This document shows, in pieces, positions 13,795 through 25,494 of a stretch of DNA of 35,086 nucleotides. The notes beneath the pieces were generated by a model. The model worked only from the letters and a program-made list of their open reading frames with translations, was not told the DNA's origin and ran no database searches. Location: assembly GCA_003640385.1 (NCBI GenBank), contig RCAB01000591.1:1-35086 (forward strand), given 5' to 3'. This stretch comes from Setaria digitata (taxonomy: Eukaryota > Nematoda > Chromadorea > Rhabditida > Setariidae). A program made the translations under genes and the position numbers. Position 1 is the first letter of the stretch, and every line of letters begins with the position of its first letter.

Positions 13795-15420
13795 CTCCCT
13801 CTCGGGTAACCAATTACCACAACTTATAATTGGTTACAAAAGTTGTTGCTAATAATGTCCAGACTGGAACAGGCTATCTATTCGACACTTCATAAGTATT
13901 TTAGAATGTCGAGCAAATTCTGGATTTTAATATCAGTCAGTCCACTGAGGACGTGAGCTGGTTAAAGCCAAACAAGTAACAAACAGGTGCTCATTGATTG
14001 ATTCAGATCATTATAATGGGGACCACTTGTCCAATTGGTACCACAATCCATCCTGTTTTGCTTGTACAACAGAAAATCAGCAGTGAAGCTTCAGTTCACT
14101 CCTTTAATCGTTATTATAAAAAAAAAAGTGATGATGCTTCACATCGTGGATTTCGGATTATCCCAGGCGAATGTTTCACGCCGTTTTATTTGAGCCGACC
14201 ACTGTTTTACTATGCAGTTGCTATTGGAATCAAAAAGCATGATCGACTCATCGATACAGAGGGGTGAGGCGTTATCGTCTTTTTTGTGCCTGAAACGATG
14301 ATTTTACGAATTACATTAATTTCTTCACAATTTACAATTTGTTTCTGCAAGTTGCACGCAGAATCACTCTTCATATTGGAAGCAGTCATGTCAGAATACG
14401 TACCACACCAAACAGCTAGCTGCTACAATCATTAGCAAAGCACGCAATGCAATATGATCCAATTGTCTCCACTGTATGCCATTCTTTGCTGGGAATACTG
14501 GGAACTAACTTAGCCCAATAGAAATCAGTGATACAATTGACTACATCGATCGGTACATGTAGTGTAAGTAAATGAAGCATCAACACTGCCTTCAGGCACG
14601 TAAACCACTTTGCCAGTGACCACTTTTTCAGATATTAGCCACATATATTGTATATTGTATCACTGACACAGAAAGGGCATTTTGACGTGTATGAATGGAT
14701 TTTAACATGTCATCATGCATCCAGGAAGATTCTTAAGCATTACTGAAAGAGATACCTCAGTTTCACCAGTGAGGAAACTTCACACTCCCTAATTCAGCAA
14801 CCAATTCCCATAACAAACATTCGATTCAAACAGATCATGAACGAGTTCTCGAAGCTGGCAATCGAAGTACAATTTGTAATGCAGAATTATTTCCAACATA
14901 CCCGCGGTGCAACAATCATACCAACGGAATCAATATGTACTGCAGCACGCATGCCATTACATTTATTCGGTAAATGACCATATTTCTTTCTTATTATTGC
15001 TGTGCTACTAAATCAAGGTGCAATATCTTCAGTGCATAATGAAAGACATTAATTCTTGCAGCATTATCAGCGATGTCGCCACAGGTATAAATTGTGTGAA
15101 TGGATGTCGAAGAAGTTGGATGTGTTGGAGAAAAAGCATTGGATGAATCATACAGGATATCAATGCTTACGAGAGAAACTGTCATATTGGAGACAGTATA
15201 TACTCGAGATATTAAGGTGCTATAAAATTTTTTGCTACCCAGACTGAAGCACTTGTCTCACCACAGCTTCAACGGGAATATGGTTTTCTTCTTCAGAATC
15301 GAAAGCTATGAAAAGGAGAATTGTTTATATGAAAAGCAAGTCGATATCAAGGCTTCTTCCGAAATCGTCTAGTTTTACTTCTGGTTCCATAGGGTAAAAC
15401 TAAAAGTTAATGGTCTAGAT
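13795..15420 (+). pseudogene. Unassigned coding-like tract, possibly a decayed or missed gene
   Basis: The tract is visibly less AT-rich than its flanks and holds several open fragments in different plus frames with splice-like ends. One is open from about 13998 to 14267 (contains FYLSRPLFYYAVAIGIKKHD) and meets GTGAGG. Another, about 14750-14969 (contains RFKQIMNEFSKLAIEVQF), ends at GTAAATG. A third, about 15100-15220 (contains ALDESYRISMLTRETVILE), ends at GTGCTA. A fourth at 15305-15395 starts AMKRRIVYMKSKS and runs to a stop. The fragments do not join in one frame with good splice sites, and I recognise no family. The minus strand also has open stretches. A decayed gene, an unannotated multi-exon gene or an old insertion are all possible. 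Confidence 0.3.
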
Positions 15421-18225
15421 ATAATTGTGAAATAATTGGGATTTTTATTTTAAATATTTAATAAATTTTATTTCCGGACTTTTTTCTTAAGGAAGCAATC
15501 ATTCAATTAGAAAAAATAAAAAGGGAATTTCTTTTTTTCTTCTTTTTCCTTTTTTTTTTTTTTTTTTTTTAAATGAATTGTAGCATTTATCATACATTGA
15601 ATATTTGAGTGAAATCTATTCACTGACAGTTTAATTTTTTCGTGCTCTTAAACTCCTTCCCTTCCCACCCTCAGATGATTCTGTTATGAATTCATTAAAT
15701 TAGACAAATTTGATTTGAATTATCTGAGAATCATGCAGAAGAGTAGCAATTATTCTTCACCAAAAATTTATTAAGGAAATGGGAATGATCTCTGAGCTCT
15801 CAAGTCTTGAATTATTAAATTTTTCAACCAATTTTCATTAGAAATACAAAACAGTTATGTAAAGATAAAAAAGTCGGTTCAGCTTCAGTTAGAAAATAGA
15901 AGTCTGCAACGTCAAAAATAAAAATAGAAGCTTCTCAACAAAAAAATGGAAGGAAGCAAATATAGCTATCTATAAATATAATATATCAAATATAGCTATT
16001 CCCAAAAAGATGTTTGTCCGATACTACTATAAAACAAAATTAAAATTTGACTTTAGTGAAATTATGTTTAATTCACTCTATGGTTCGAAAACATAGTAGT
16101 AAGGGCTTTTAAATTTTTCGAAGCAGTGATTATAATTACAAAAAAAAAGGAATGGAAAAAAAGCACTTTTGAAATATTTTGAAATATCGTGGCTTATCAA
16201 TGAGGATTTTTTTTTATATTAATCCTTCACGTACAACCTCAAAAAAAAAAAAAAAAACCTTTTTTTTTAATCAAATTAGACTGAATATCGATAAACAAAG
16301 TTCTTTTCATTTGCTGATTACTGCAAATCCCTAGATATACTACGCATACGCATATGATATCATGTGCATGCCCTGTGCACTTTGTTGTCATGTTCTTTTA
16401 TCAAGTGCTGCAATACGAAACTGACGATTAGGGAAGGGTAATTAATTAGTCTAACCGTATAAGGAAATCGTGACACAAAACGTACCTAAACAAAAATTAC
16501 AAAAAAAAAGTTTAATAAAGGGGCTTCAACAGCTCTAAGTTGAGATTAGTATTACGAAAAAATTGAAAGGAAAGCAGTTTCAGTCGAAAAAGGGACAAAG
16601 AAAATCCGTTAAAAATTTGTATGGTAAAGGCTTATTAGGAATTATTTTTTTAGGACCATAAATCTTTGCATTCCAGCGCAATATAAATGTATATTGTATT
16701 GGAAAATATTTTTTGGCTCCTATTATTTTGAATTAATTCTGTTTTTTCATTTTCCCCACTCAGTTATCAACAAAAAGTCTTTATGGTTTCATTTACTTAA
16801 TTCATTCAAAGCTTGTGACTTCGTTAAATTCTCGACCTCGGATCCAACGAGAATTATTGACATGATAATGAAAGATATTACAAAAAATATCTGCAACACT
16901 TATAAATTTATTTGCGCAACTAATTTCTGCTAAATAACTAATTAATTTATTATTTGGGAATTTTTCAGAAATCCCATGCTTAACATTGAAAGGATAACGC
17001 AAAAATTTCCATTTATTTTCTTAGGTTCTTTTCTTTATTAATAAATATCATATACAGACTTCCTTATGTAAATTTGGTATAACAGAGTTTTATTTCTTAA
17101 AGATTACTTTTAGTTGTGTTAAAAACTAGGATTTAATTAGTACTCTATTATCATTATTATACAATATGAAGAACACTATTTATTTCTTGTGCAACAATTA
17201 ATTTCTTCACTATTTGTTAATTTAAAATTTCTGTCATTCGAATTTGTGAAGTCATACAAAATTTTTGTAAAGTCATTTTCACAATTTTATTGCAACAAGT
17301 TATTTGACACAATCCATTATTACGTATAGATAGTACCTAAATAAACAACTTAAAAATATTAGTTAGCTCGTCAATTTTAGCAAAATAAATCTGTTTATAC
17401 AAATCCAGTCAACAATTTCAGTGGTAAAAGAAAATGAGAAAGCTAAGAAAAGTCTACCATCAGAAGTTACGCTAAACTCTAAGTCAAAAAATTTCCTTTT
17501 CCCTTTTCCCTATTTACAGTGTGTAATTAACAGAATTTAAAATATGGAAAATTTAAATGCAAATTGATAGAACGGAAATGATAAAATGAAATCTTCATGA
17601 GCTGGAACTTTAAATGTTAATTTAGGGTTTATTAAATTGACTTTCAATGGTATCAAATATTCACCTCAACAGAAGTTGAATAATAAAAATTAAGATTACC
17701 ACATTATAAGAACGATAACCCGCTACTAGCATACATGTACGCTAGTAATTTTTGACCTTTAGTACTTTTAAAGTTAGAAAAGGAAAGCTTGGACATTCAA
17801 GATAAGTATGCATGGTGTAAAATATGATCCATCTAACATTATCGAATCGATCATTTCCATCTTAAATCACTTCATATTGCTACAGCATTTGTTTCACACA
17901 ATTATTATCTTATCCATTTCAACTGTTTGACCACTAAGTACGGTGAATTCCAGTGAGTCAGACATTCCTAAAGATTTCATAGAGGATGAAGGGAAATCAG
18001 CATTGAGTGAAAATTAGAAGAAAAAAAAATAAAAATAAAAATAAATACATTAGAAGTAATAATACAAAATCAAAAATGAAAACTTAAAACAATATCCATA
18101 ACAATAAATGAAGGCGAATTTGGCAAGTTCGCTAGCAAAACATTGGAATTTTGCTGTAAATTTTATGATCATGTGTTTTTCTTGTAAAAACTGTGATAAA
18201 ATTATAAGAACTGTAAAATTCAAAA
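15421..18225. other. No gene seen; AT-rich intergenic DNA
   Basis: Very AT-rich, with long homopolymer runs such as T at 15550-15570 and A at about 16240-16256. Short open frames (for example 16694-16933) have no supporting motifs or splice structure. The right end is the 3' flank of the ITM2-like gene. Confidence 0.6.
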
Positions 18226-21114
18226 TTAAAATGCTTTTTTCAGCAATGGACTACTGATTACGCCTTTACAAAAAATTTTTGCAAAGGGGGACAAAACTTC
18301 ACCTCGTTTAAATCTTCGCCACCGTTCCCCTCCTATCGATCTAGATGCTTCACTAAGCTCGAAGACGGTTCTGTGTTGACAGTGATGACTAATCATCGGT
18401 GACTGAAGATTGCCAATATCGGCAATACCGATACGACCTGTTATTCGATAGGTTCGCCTGACAATTGTTGGGTTCTTATAGTGTCCTCTCTAAAATCGAG
18501 AAAGTGAAAGTGATAAATAGAAATCTTGTCATCAATAATAATTTTTAAAAAAAGCCATCCATGAAAGCTTACTGTTAGCACTGTGTAAAATTGAAATTAA
18601 TTAGACATTTGACTTATTATTATTATTACCGAGAGATTCTAAAAAATTCTATATTTGTTGTAGCTGATCGCTCGATCAAATGATAAAAAACTATGACATC
18701 CTTTAATATGCTTTCAAATAAGAAAAATGAGTGAATTAATAGAAATAAAGTCCTCTATTGAGAATTCTTTGATAGCTCTATTCTAATTTTTTTTATCCAT
18801 GTTTTGAACCTGAAATTCGAGAAGAATGATAATGTAGATGTAAATCTCTTATTATTTGACAGTTTTATCGTAGTTAATCGTACAAATTCGTACAAATTCT
18901 TACTTAAAAAAATTTTGAAAATAAAATTTACCTTCATTTTCTCAACAAGATCAATAAGACTAGTTGGAGCTGCAACAACAGATCGATCCAATTCTTTGAT
19001 GAAACAACGATTTGACAACAAATCTACTATCACTGTCAAATTCTAAGAAAATGAGAGAAAAAATTATCGTAAATTAAGCGAAATTTTTAAAAAAAGTAAA
19101 AAAATACTATAAAACTATAGTATCCAACGCTTAAATATTAATACATCTAATACGAAAGTAGTAAATTCTTGGACCTGTTTACTTTTTAAAGAGCCAAAAA
19201 AATCGTTGCTACTGGGGAATATCCGATTTTCATTTAAAAAGATAGGAAACTAAGGAAATGTTTTAATCTACAAATACACTTCAATAAATCATTAAAAGTG
19301 AATATTATTTTATTAGTAAAAGCTAAATTTAATCCTTGTGAAGTTCTTGATGTTAATAATTTAATAGTTAACATCGATAGCATTCCTAAATGTTATCATC
19401 ATTTACTTAAAATATCATCAGTAATTTGAAAGTTCGTAGAAAAAACTATTTGAACACTTTTCAAAATTTTTTCTAGAAATCTTTTGCATTTTTTACTTCT
19501 TCTTTATACTACTTCGTAAATAATTCTACTTGCTAATAAAATATTACACTTTCGTTGAATCTCATAGCAATTACCGAAAGACAACCTTCCTGAAGTCATG
19601 TACAAATACCGCTGGACGATTTGAACCAAATCGTGGCACACTAATTCTTTCATAATACTGTAAAATAATTGTATACATGTTTCTTTCTTCACATATAAAA
19701 AACCTATTACAGTTTAAAAGAAAAAAAAAAAAAAAAAAAAAAAAAAAAACGCTTTCCAGTGTAACGTAGATAAAAACAAAAAGCGCAGATAATGAAGCAC
19801 AGCACATTATTAGATGTCTTCTAACAAAAAGTAAATTTCTGCATGAGGATAAAGCCTACGTAAAGATAAAACTAAAAAACTTCAGGTATCGAAAATTTGC
19901 ACCGTTTTTTTTCTTCTAAATTTTAGGAAAATATCTGCGCTTTAATATTATCTATTTTGTCAGCAGATACCTGTTATATAATGTATGATGTAATAAAATA
20001 TCTGTAACCAAATATAAGAGGAAACTTTTTCATTTCCCCAAACAAAGTTCATTCCTTTCACGCAGCCATATAAATTGGTTATGCGGAATGAAATGAAGAA
20101 AGAAGATGAAACACGATTTTTAAAAAAGAAGCAAAATTAATTATTTCACATACACAGCGAGCAAATTCAATTTCAAATGCATCAAAGCTTATTTGCTCAT
20201 CCATCAATTCTAGAATATTGGAAGTTGTGAAGACTGATTATTTGTTAAGAAGAAAGTGAGAAAAAATGAGCCAGAGATTACGAAGAATTTTTTTTTTTTC
20301 TGAATAGCTAGCTCATTGTGAGTACTTCTTATCGTTGAAAGAGATAAATGAATAGTATCGAAAAAGGAAAAAAATTTTTTGATATTTGATGGTGATATCG
20401 AAGTTTCAGACGGATATGAAAAAGATACCGAAGTAAACAACAGATTTCAGGTGTTGGGTAAAAACAAGGCAACAAGAAATTAAATTGTTTTCGATTTGAA
20501 ATTCTACGAGATTTTTGAAAAAAACTCAAGTTTCTTCTTTGAAATCTCGACTGACAAAATAAAAATCCTTTTTCATAATTTAAGTTCATAAACGTAGGAT
20601 AAGTTAAAATAACACTTTCAAAAAACATGAACAATAATAAAAAGATTTTTTTTAATATAAGATCATGAGAAAGAAAGCCGAAGTAAACGTTGCGCTCGAG
20701 CAAAATGGTTCAGTTATGGAAAATATTATCATGAGATTGATATTATACTAATGGTTCTACTGACAGTTTATACTAATGTATCCGTACCTCATCGGGATTG
20801 ATTTCCACACTTTCTTCCATTCGTTCATTACGACCACGCTGAACGAAACTCGTTCCACACCAACCGTAATAAGTCGGACGGCGGTGAAATTGACGATAAA
20901 AAAATGTACCGGCCACAAATGAAGCTACTAATAACCAGAGTAGTAAAAATACCATGCATAAACTAGTGAATTTTTTATGTTGTCGTATTCGAGCCATTGT
21001 TCCGGTTTCATCACGCTGATAAACAGCCGAGTCAACACAAACTCTTGTAGTATTTTTTGGTGTTAATATTTTCTTCAGTTCAGGTGCCTTTTTTACTTTT
21101 GTAAATACCGTCAT
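18226..21114 (-). CDS. ITM2: ITM2/BRI family type II membrane protein with BRICHOS domain
   Basis: Family role (knowledge): type II membrane protein of the secretory pathway whose ectodomain is processed by furin-like proteases. Exons: 21114-20788, 20233-20154, 19657-19586, 19042-18932, 18489-18226, about 284 residues (human ITM2B is 266). Seen: a basic cytoplasmic N-terminus; one transmembrane segment at about 51-72; YYGWCG just after it; then YYERISVPRF, VFVHDFRKNLTVIVDL and NRCFIKELDRSV, which follow the ITM2 BRICHOS pattern. The second BRICHOS cysteine is in ISHHCQHRTVF. The C-terminus carries RRFKR followed by 25 residues, matching the position of the furin site that frees the Bri peptide. 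Start: first ATG, five bases after a strong TTTTAG acceptor. Odd point: exon 1 ends in phase 0 but exon 2 needs a phase-1 donor, so a microexon or another donor is missing from this model. All later junctions are phase 0 and agree. Confidence 0.88.
19721..19749. repeat. Poly(A) run of 29
   Basis: Uninterrupted A tract on the plus strand, intronic to the ITM2-like gene, about 64 bases upstream of the 19657 exon in gene orientation. It reads as T(29) in the transcript. Confidence 0.95.
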
Positions 21115-21121
21115 TATAGCT
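21115..21121 (-). promoter_or_regulatory. Splice acceptor just before the ITM2 ATG (candidate trans-splice site)
   Basis: The minus strand reads TTTTTTTAATCATTTTAG|CTATA-ATG. A pyrimidine-rich acceptor lies five bases before the start codon, as expected for spliced-leader addition or a very short 5' UTR exon. Confidence 0.5.
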
Positions 21122-24100
21122 AAAATGATTAAAAAAAGAAAATAAAATTAATGATTCTCTTTGTTAGTACAAATGAATGAGTGGTGAAAAGAAAATTAAG
21201 TGAACGAATCCACAATTTTTATTTTTCACTACTATTTAAATTTTCACTGGTCAGACCGATAGAAGTGGCATATTCATTGAGTGGTCAAAACAATTTAATA
21301 TACTTAAAAGTGGCACTGGAAGTATTAGACAAAGTAAAATGTTTTTATGAAAGCATGAACTTTTATTCCGAACATACAAAAAGTTCTCAAATTTTTTGAT
21401 ATTTGTCTTTATCAATCAACCGAAGCTTTTAATCCTTTTCTCTATTAATAGCAGACATTTTTCGTAGTTTTCTTAGTTCACTACTTTAGTCATAAGAATG
21501 AAGCATAATTTTGATCGAACAGTATTACAAAAGAAAGGCCAACAAAAAAAGCCTTAATCGCATTTGAAGCCCTAGTTATAATCTCTAAGCGTTTTCTCAA
21601 AAAACCTTTCCTTCAAAGATATATTCAAAATAAAAGTTCCTTTTTGTTACCGTATATTTGAAATAATTTGGATTAACTTTGCATAGCTAAAATCAAAAAC
21701 ATTTCAAGGAAATAAATTGAGATCAGTTAAGTGGAAGAATTTGGTAACTATGAAAAGAATATATAAAATATGAAATTCATACGATGTTTTTATTCTAAGG
21801 TTGATTTTTCTAATTTTAAACAATAATCGCTTAACGTGGTTTTCTCATGTCTTACTGATATAGATTTTAATTTATCACAATGATTCCATTCATTATATTA
21901 AAAAAATTCCATATATTTATTAATCAGATAATTTCCATGTAGAACATTCTGAATTTCGAAATGCTTGCATACTTTAAATGGTGGAGTTACCTCTCCATTA
22001 AAGAGCATTTTTGAGATATATATGAATGCGCAAATATTGAGATAGAAAACTGTCCATGATAAAAATCAATCAAACTTACTCTTAATCATTCCTATTACAC
22101 TAATTTTTGGAACCGACTTGTCTCTGTTAATGAATTATTCATGATGCTGACTAGCGGAATGTAATCTAACAGATTATAGCTTCGTAAATAATCGTGCAAT
22201 TAGTAAAAGTTACCCTTATCCTAGAAGCAAATAGGCTTTTGAGCAAATCTCAGTTCAATATATAAGAAAGAGGAAAGCAAATTAATAAAGTCAAAGAATT
22301 CTGCATTATTATTTGACAACAAAGTAAAATCCAAATATTGAAATATTATGGAAACAAAAACAAAAACAAAAAGGAGAAAGATAGGAATCGGTAATAATTT
22401 CCTCTATTAATATTAAATCAGTAACAGCTTTAATATTTGCCATATATTATCGAGTATAAAAACTGAGAGACTTAAAGCAACCAAAATTAACAGCTTCAGC
22501 GGTATTCTTGATCTTATCAGTAGTATTCTCGGTCATTATTACAACAAGATGAAACGTCATTCAATGAACGTTCAAAAATCTTTTTTTTTTTTTCATAATT
22601 TAAATACAGAAAAAGAAATTTATACTTTTATCAAAATTCAGAGGAAATCTTCTCAAACACAGCACTCACAATCAATATCAGAATCTTTATTACCGCTTCA
22701 TATCAGCACCATTACATCCATACAGTAGCATGGATTAACTTATTCTATCAATACAATACAGCGGAATAAAAACCGAATTTGCTTGCTAGCTTACTTCTTC
22801 CATACTTTCTCCTGCTCTTGTATTGGCTATAGAAGAGGAGGACATTCTCATTTTGATGCTTTAGAAAGAAAGCTGAAGGTCGAACGAAAAAATGAGCCTA
22901 TTTAAGACATGTAATAGCTTAAGGAGCTAGCTAAACAAAGGAATAAATAGCGCAGCATACTAATATTTCTATTGACAAAACATTGTGCACACACACACAC
23001 ACTCTCATACAGGCCTATAAGATAAGTAGACAGATATCTAATACGTTCCTGCTGAATAAGAATATGTTAAAATAAGCTAACTTTCTCTATATCTTTCTTT
23101 CCTCTAAGGCCATTTTAGTTGTGCATTTTCCTCTCCTTCTATTTGAGATTATTTCTTTAATGGATAAAACATCCATGCAACCCATCAATTTTTCTTTTCT
23201 TTTATATTTGCACAATTATTTTATGTTTTGACAGCCTTTACACAAACATGGAACCACTATAACTCTGCTGCAAAATTGATTGCGAAAGTAGCAATCACAA
23301 CGCATTATCATTCCGAAATTTCATCCGAGTATGAGTAGCTGCTATTCTGGAAAAATTTCAAAAATATTCACATTAAATCATGTGACAAGACTGTCGAGAT
23401 TTATAACCACTGGACAAGTTGAAATAAGGGGGAGGAAAGTTTGATGTGATTTATATGAGCAGATTGAAGTCGTTTTAAAATGAACAAGGAAAAATTTTTT
23501 AATAAGAAAAGAGGTGAAATGGCGAAAAATTAATGCATTTCAGTCCATTCTTCTTTTTTCCATCTTCCCGATAGTTGCAGCATAGTGTTGTGTTCGAGAA
23601 TTTCCACTTGCCAGGAACATCTATAACAATGATTTAATGATTCAAAATCTTCCTTACAAAATTTAACTAAAACCTTACAATAATTATAAGATAAAAAAGC
23701 CAAATCTGTAACTCAGTTCATCATCTAATTCTGACTTAATATGGTTTAATGCTAAAGTCTAGAATTCCATGGCATTAAGAACTTCATTGCCTAGGAAATT
23801 ATTTGTGAAGGCTACATCAGTTCTTTGCTGCACAACATTCATTAGTCACAGTTGATGAAGCTAGCGAAAATAGTAATGTCTTCTTCTTGATTATGGATTT
23901 ATTTGGAAATCACAATTTTTTCTTGGGAAATAATAAGAATAAATGGGCACAATTTTCAAAGTAGACATTTACAATTTGTTTTTGAAATAATACACAAAAA
24001 CACTAATAAGGGAATAAAACAAGACAAAGCATTCTCGTTTAGCATTCAATTGAAATTCAATCAAAGTCCGATAATGCTGCTAAAAATATTTTTCCTATAC

Positions 24101-24377
24101 CAAAAAGTCATGTTCTCTATGATATTACTACTATCAATTATTATTTTCATGTTATTACAATTAATTTTTACAATAGCCCAAATCTCCCGTATTATTATAT
24201 CATTAGTTTATTATCAATAACACTTCCTGTTTCACATCCATCAAACATTATCACCACATTATAAACTTATTACTCATACTATTAACATAATTACTACCGT
24301 AGTTCTAAAAGCATTAAAACCCCGTTATTTCTATTAGTTATAACGATAATGTATTATTTTTTCCAATATCTCCTATC
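21122..24377. other. Intergenic region between divergent genes; no firm gene
   Basis: Long AT-rich interval. It contains a (CA)n stretch at 22988-23002 and several poly(T) runs. A 105-codon open frame at 23903-24220 starts with TTG, has hydrophobic runs and no supporting splice or poly(A) context, so I do not call it. Confidence 0.5.
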
Positions 24378-24382
24378 AGTGA

Positions 24383-24835
24383 ATGAATATCCTGTTAATT
24401 TTCACAATAGTTGTTAGAATAGAAATTTATATGAAATCAACAACCATCGTCTTTGCAGCAAGGCAGACTTTCTTTCATATCGGAAAATCAATAAAATTGA
24501 TGGGACCATTATCTTCTTATCATTTATCATTGGTACACATCATCACTATTTTCATCCCCTTGAGCAAATACATACCATCAATTGTCGCATATGTTTTTAT
24601 TGAAAATAACTGTTCTCTAGATGAACAAAAATTCCCTGCTCCTCTCTCGTTTCTCCCATACATGTCTATTGCTCACACTTGTATTGTTCACTTTTTTTCA
24701 GGTGATTTTCGTGAAAAATTTTTATTTTTACACAATGATTTTGGATATGTATTAGTCGTTTTAATGCGCCAGTTCTTCAACTTGGGGTTTTTGTATTTTG
24801 TGATATCGCCATACCATTTTTCTCCACAGTTTTAA
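24383..24835 (+). CDS. Hypothetical 150-aa hydrophobic protein (candidate)
   Basis: Unrecognised. Seen: a 150-codon frame from ATG to TAA in very AT-rich DNA, where stops should be frequent. The ATG lies three bases after a good acceptor (TCTCCTATCAG|TGA-ATG). The stop codon overlaps AATAAA at 24835-24840. The protein has several hydrophobic segments (IFTIVV, LVHIITIFIPL, YVLVVLMRQFF, GFLYFVIS) and could be membrane-associated. Inference: a single-exon or last-exon gene, transcribed in the same direction as the AIG1 gene 0.66 kb downstream. Against it: T-rich codons give hydrophobic translations by default; no domain is known to me; and a second acceptor-like TTTTTTTCAG at about 24692-24701 inside the frame allows other structures. 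Confidence 0.35.
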   Translation: MNILLIFTIVVRIEIYMKSTTIVFAARQTFFHIGKSIKLMGPLSSYHLSLVHIITIFIPLSKYIPSIVAYVFIENNCSLDEQKFPAPLSFLPYMSIAHTCIVHFFSGDFREKFLFLHNDFGYVLVVLMRQFFNLGFLYFVISPYHFSPQF

Positions 24836-24904
24836 ATAAATTTGATTTTGTTCAAAACATAAAAAATCATAATGATTAAAAAAAAGCCTCTTTAATTCCT
24901 CGAT

Positions 24905-25155
24905 TTTTATATATATAAAAGATAAATATATATATAAAATACATATATTTTATATATATATATTATATATTTTTTATGTATATATAATAAAATACGTATA
25001 TATATTATATATATAATATAATATATATATAATTTTATAATATATATAATATATATATATAATTTTATATATATATTTATATATATATATAAAATATTAT
25101 GTATATTTATATATATAATATATAAATATATATATAATATATAAAATATATACAA
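24905..25155. repeat. TA-rich low-complexity block
   Basis: About 250 bp made almost only of TATATA/TTTATA units with imperfect repeats of AATTTTATAATATATATAAT type and strong self-complementarity. The Tyr/Ile-only frame open on the minus strand here is an artefact of the repeat. Confidence 0.95.
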
Positions 25156-25488
25156 AAAATATAAAAGTAGAATAACAGAATAACCAAAAAGTGTATCAAA
25201 ATATTTGCAGGATACTCATTCTTGCTAATTTATCTATATTATTTTGGACTAATTGGGATAATTTCTTTAATAGTTTTTTTTGCTTTGAATTATTTTCATA
25301 CCATTAACGAAGGTATTATTATATTCCTTTGTTTTCCGGTTTTATAACTAAATTTTGATATTTTTTCGAAATATTTCAATTTCGTTGTAAATTCTAGTTC
25401 CTTTCACTGCTAAGGAAAAGTTATATTGCAGCAGTTTACGCTGCTATTACAACGGTATCATTTCTTTAATTTAAATTTAAATCAAACA

Positions 25489-25494
25489 CCTCAG
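25489..25494 (+). promoter_or_regulatory. CCTCAG acceptor abutting the AIG1 ATG
   Basis: The start codon follows the AG with no intervening base. An upstream in-frame ATG at 25426 exists, but the family alignment starts at 25495. This fits spliced-leader addition directly at the initiation codon; a 5' non-coding exon is the alternative. Confidence 0.45.

Noticed and set aside
13795..15420. Calling this tract a Wolbachia insertion or a named transposon
   Set aside because: The shifted composition makes it tempting, but no bacterial gene or transposase motif could be recognised, so it stays unassigned.
23903..24220. 105-codon hydrophobic open frame on the plus strand
   Set aside because: Starts with TTG, rich in Ile/Leu/Phe as any AT-rich frame would be, no acceptor or poly(A) context, no family resemblance.
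24907..25155. 82-codon Tyr/Ile frame on the minus strand
   Set aside because: Direct translation of the TA repeat, not a gene.
25211..25311. Exon-like segment TTGCAG|GATACTC...GAAG|GTATT encoding a hydrophobic stretch, considered as a Na/K-ATPase beta-subunit membrane exon or the first AIG1 exon
   Set aside because: Its phase-1 end does not join the AIG1 exon in frame, no other beta-subunit exons were found, and T-rich DNA gives such translations by chance.
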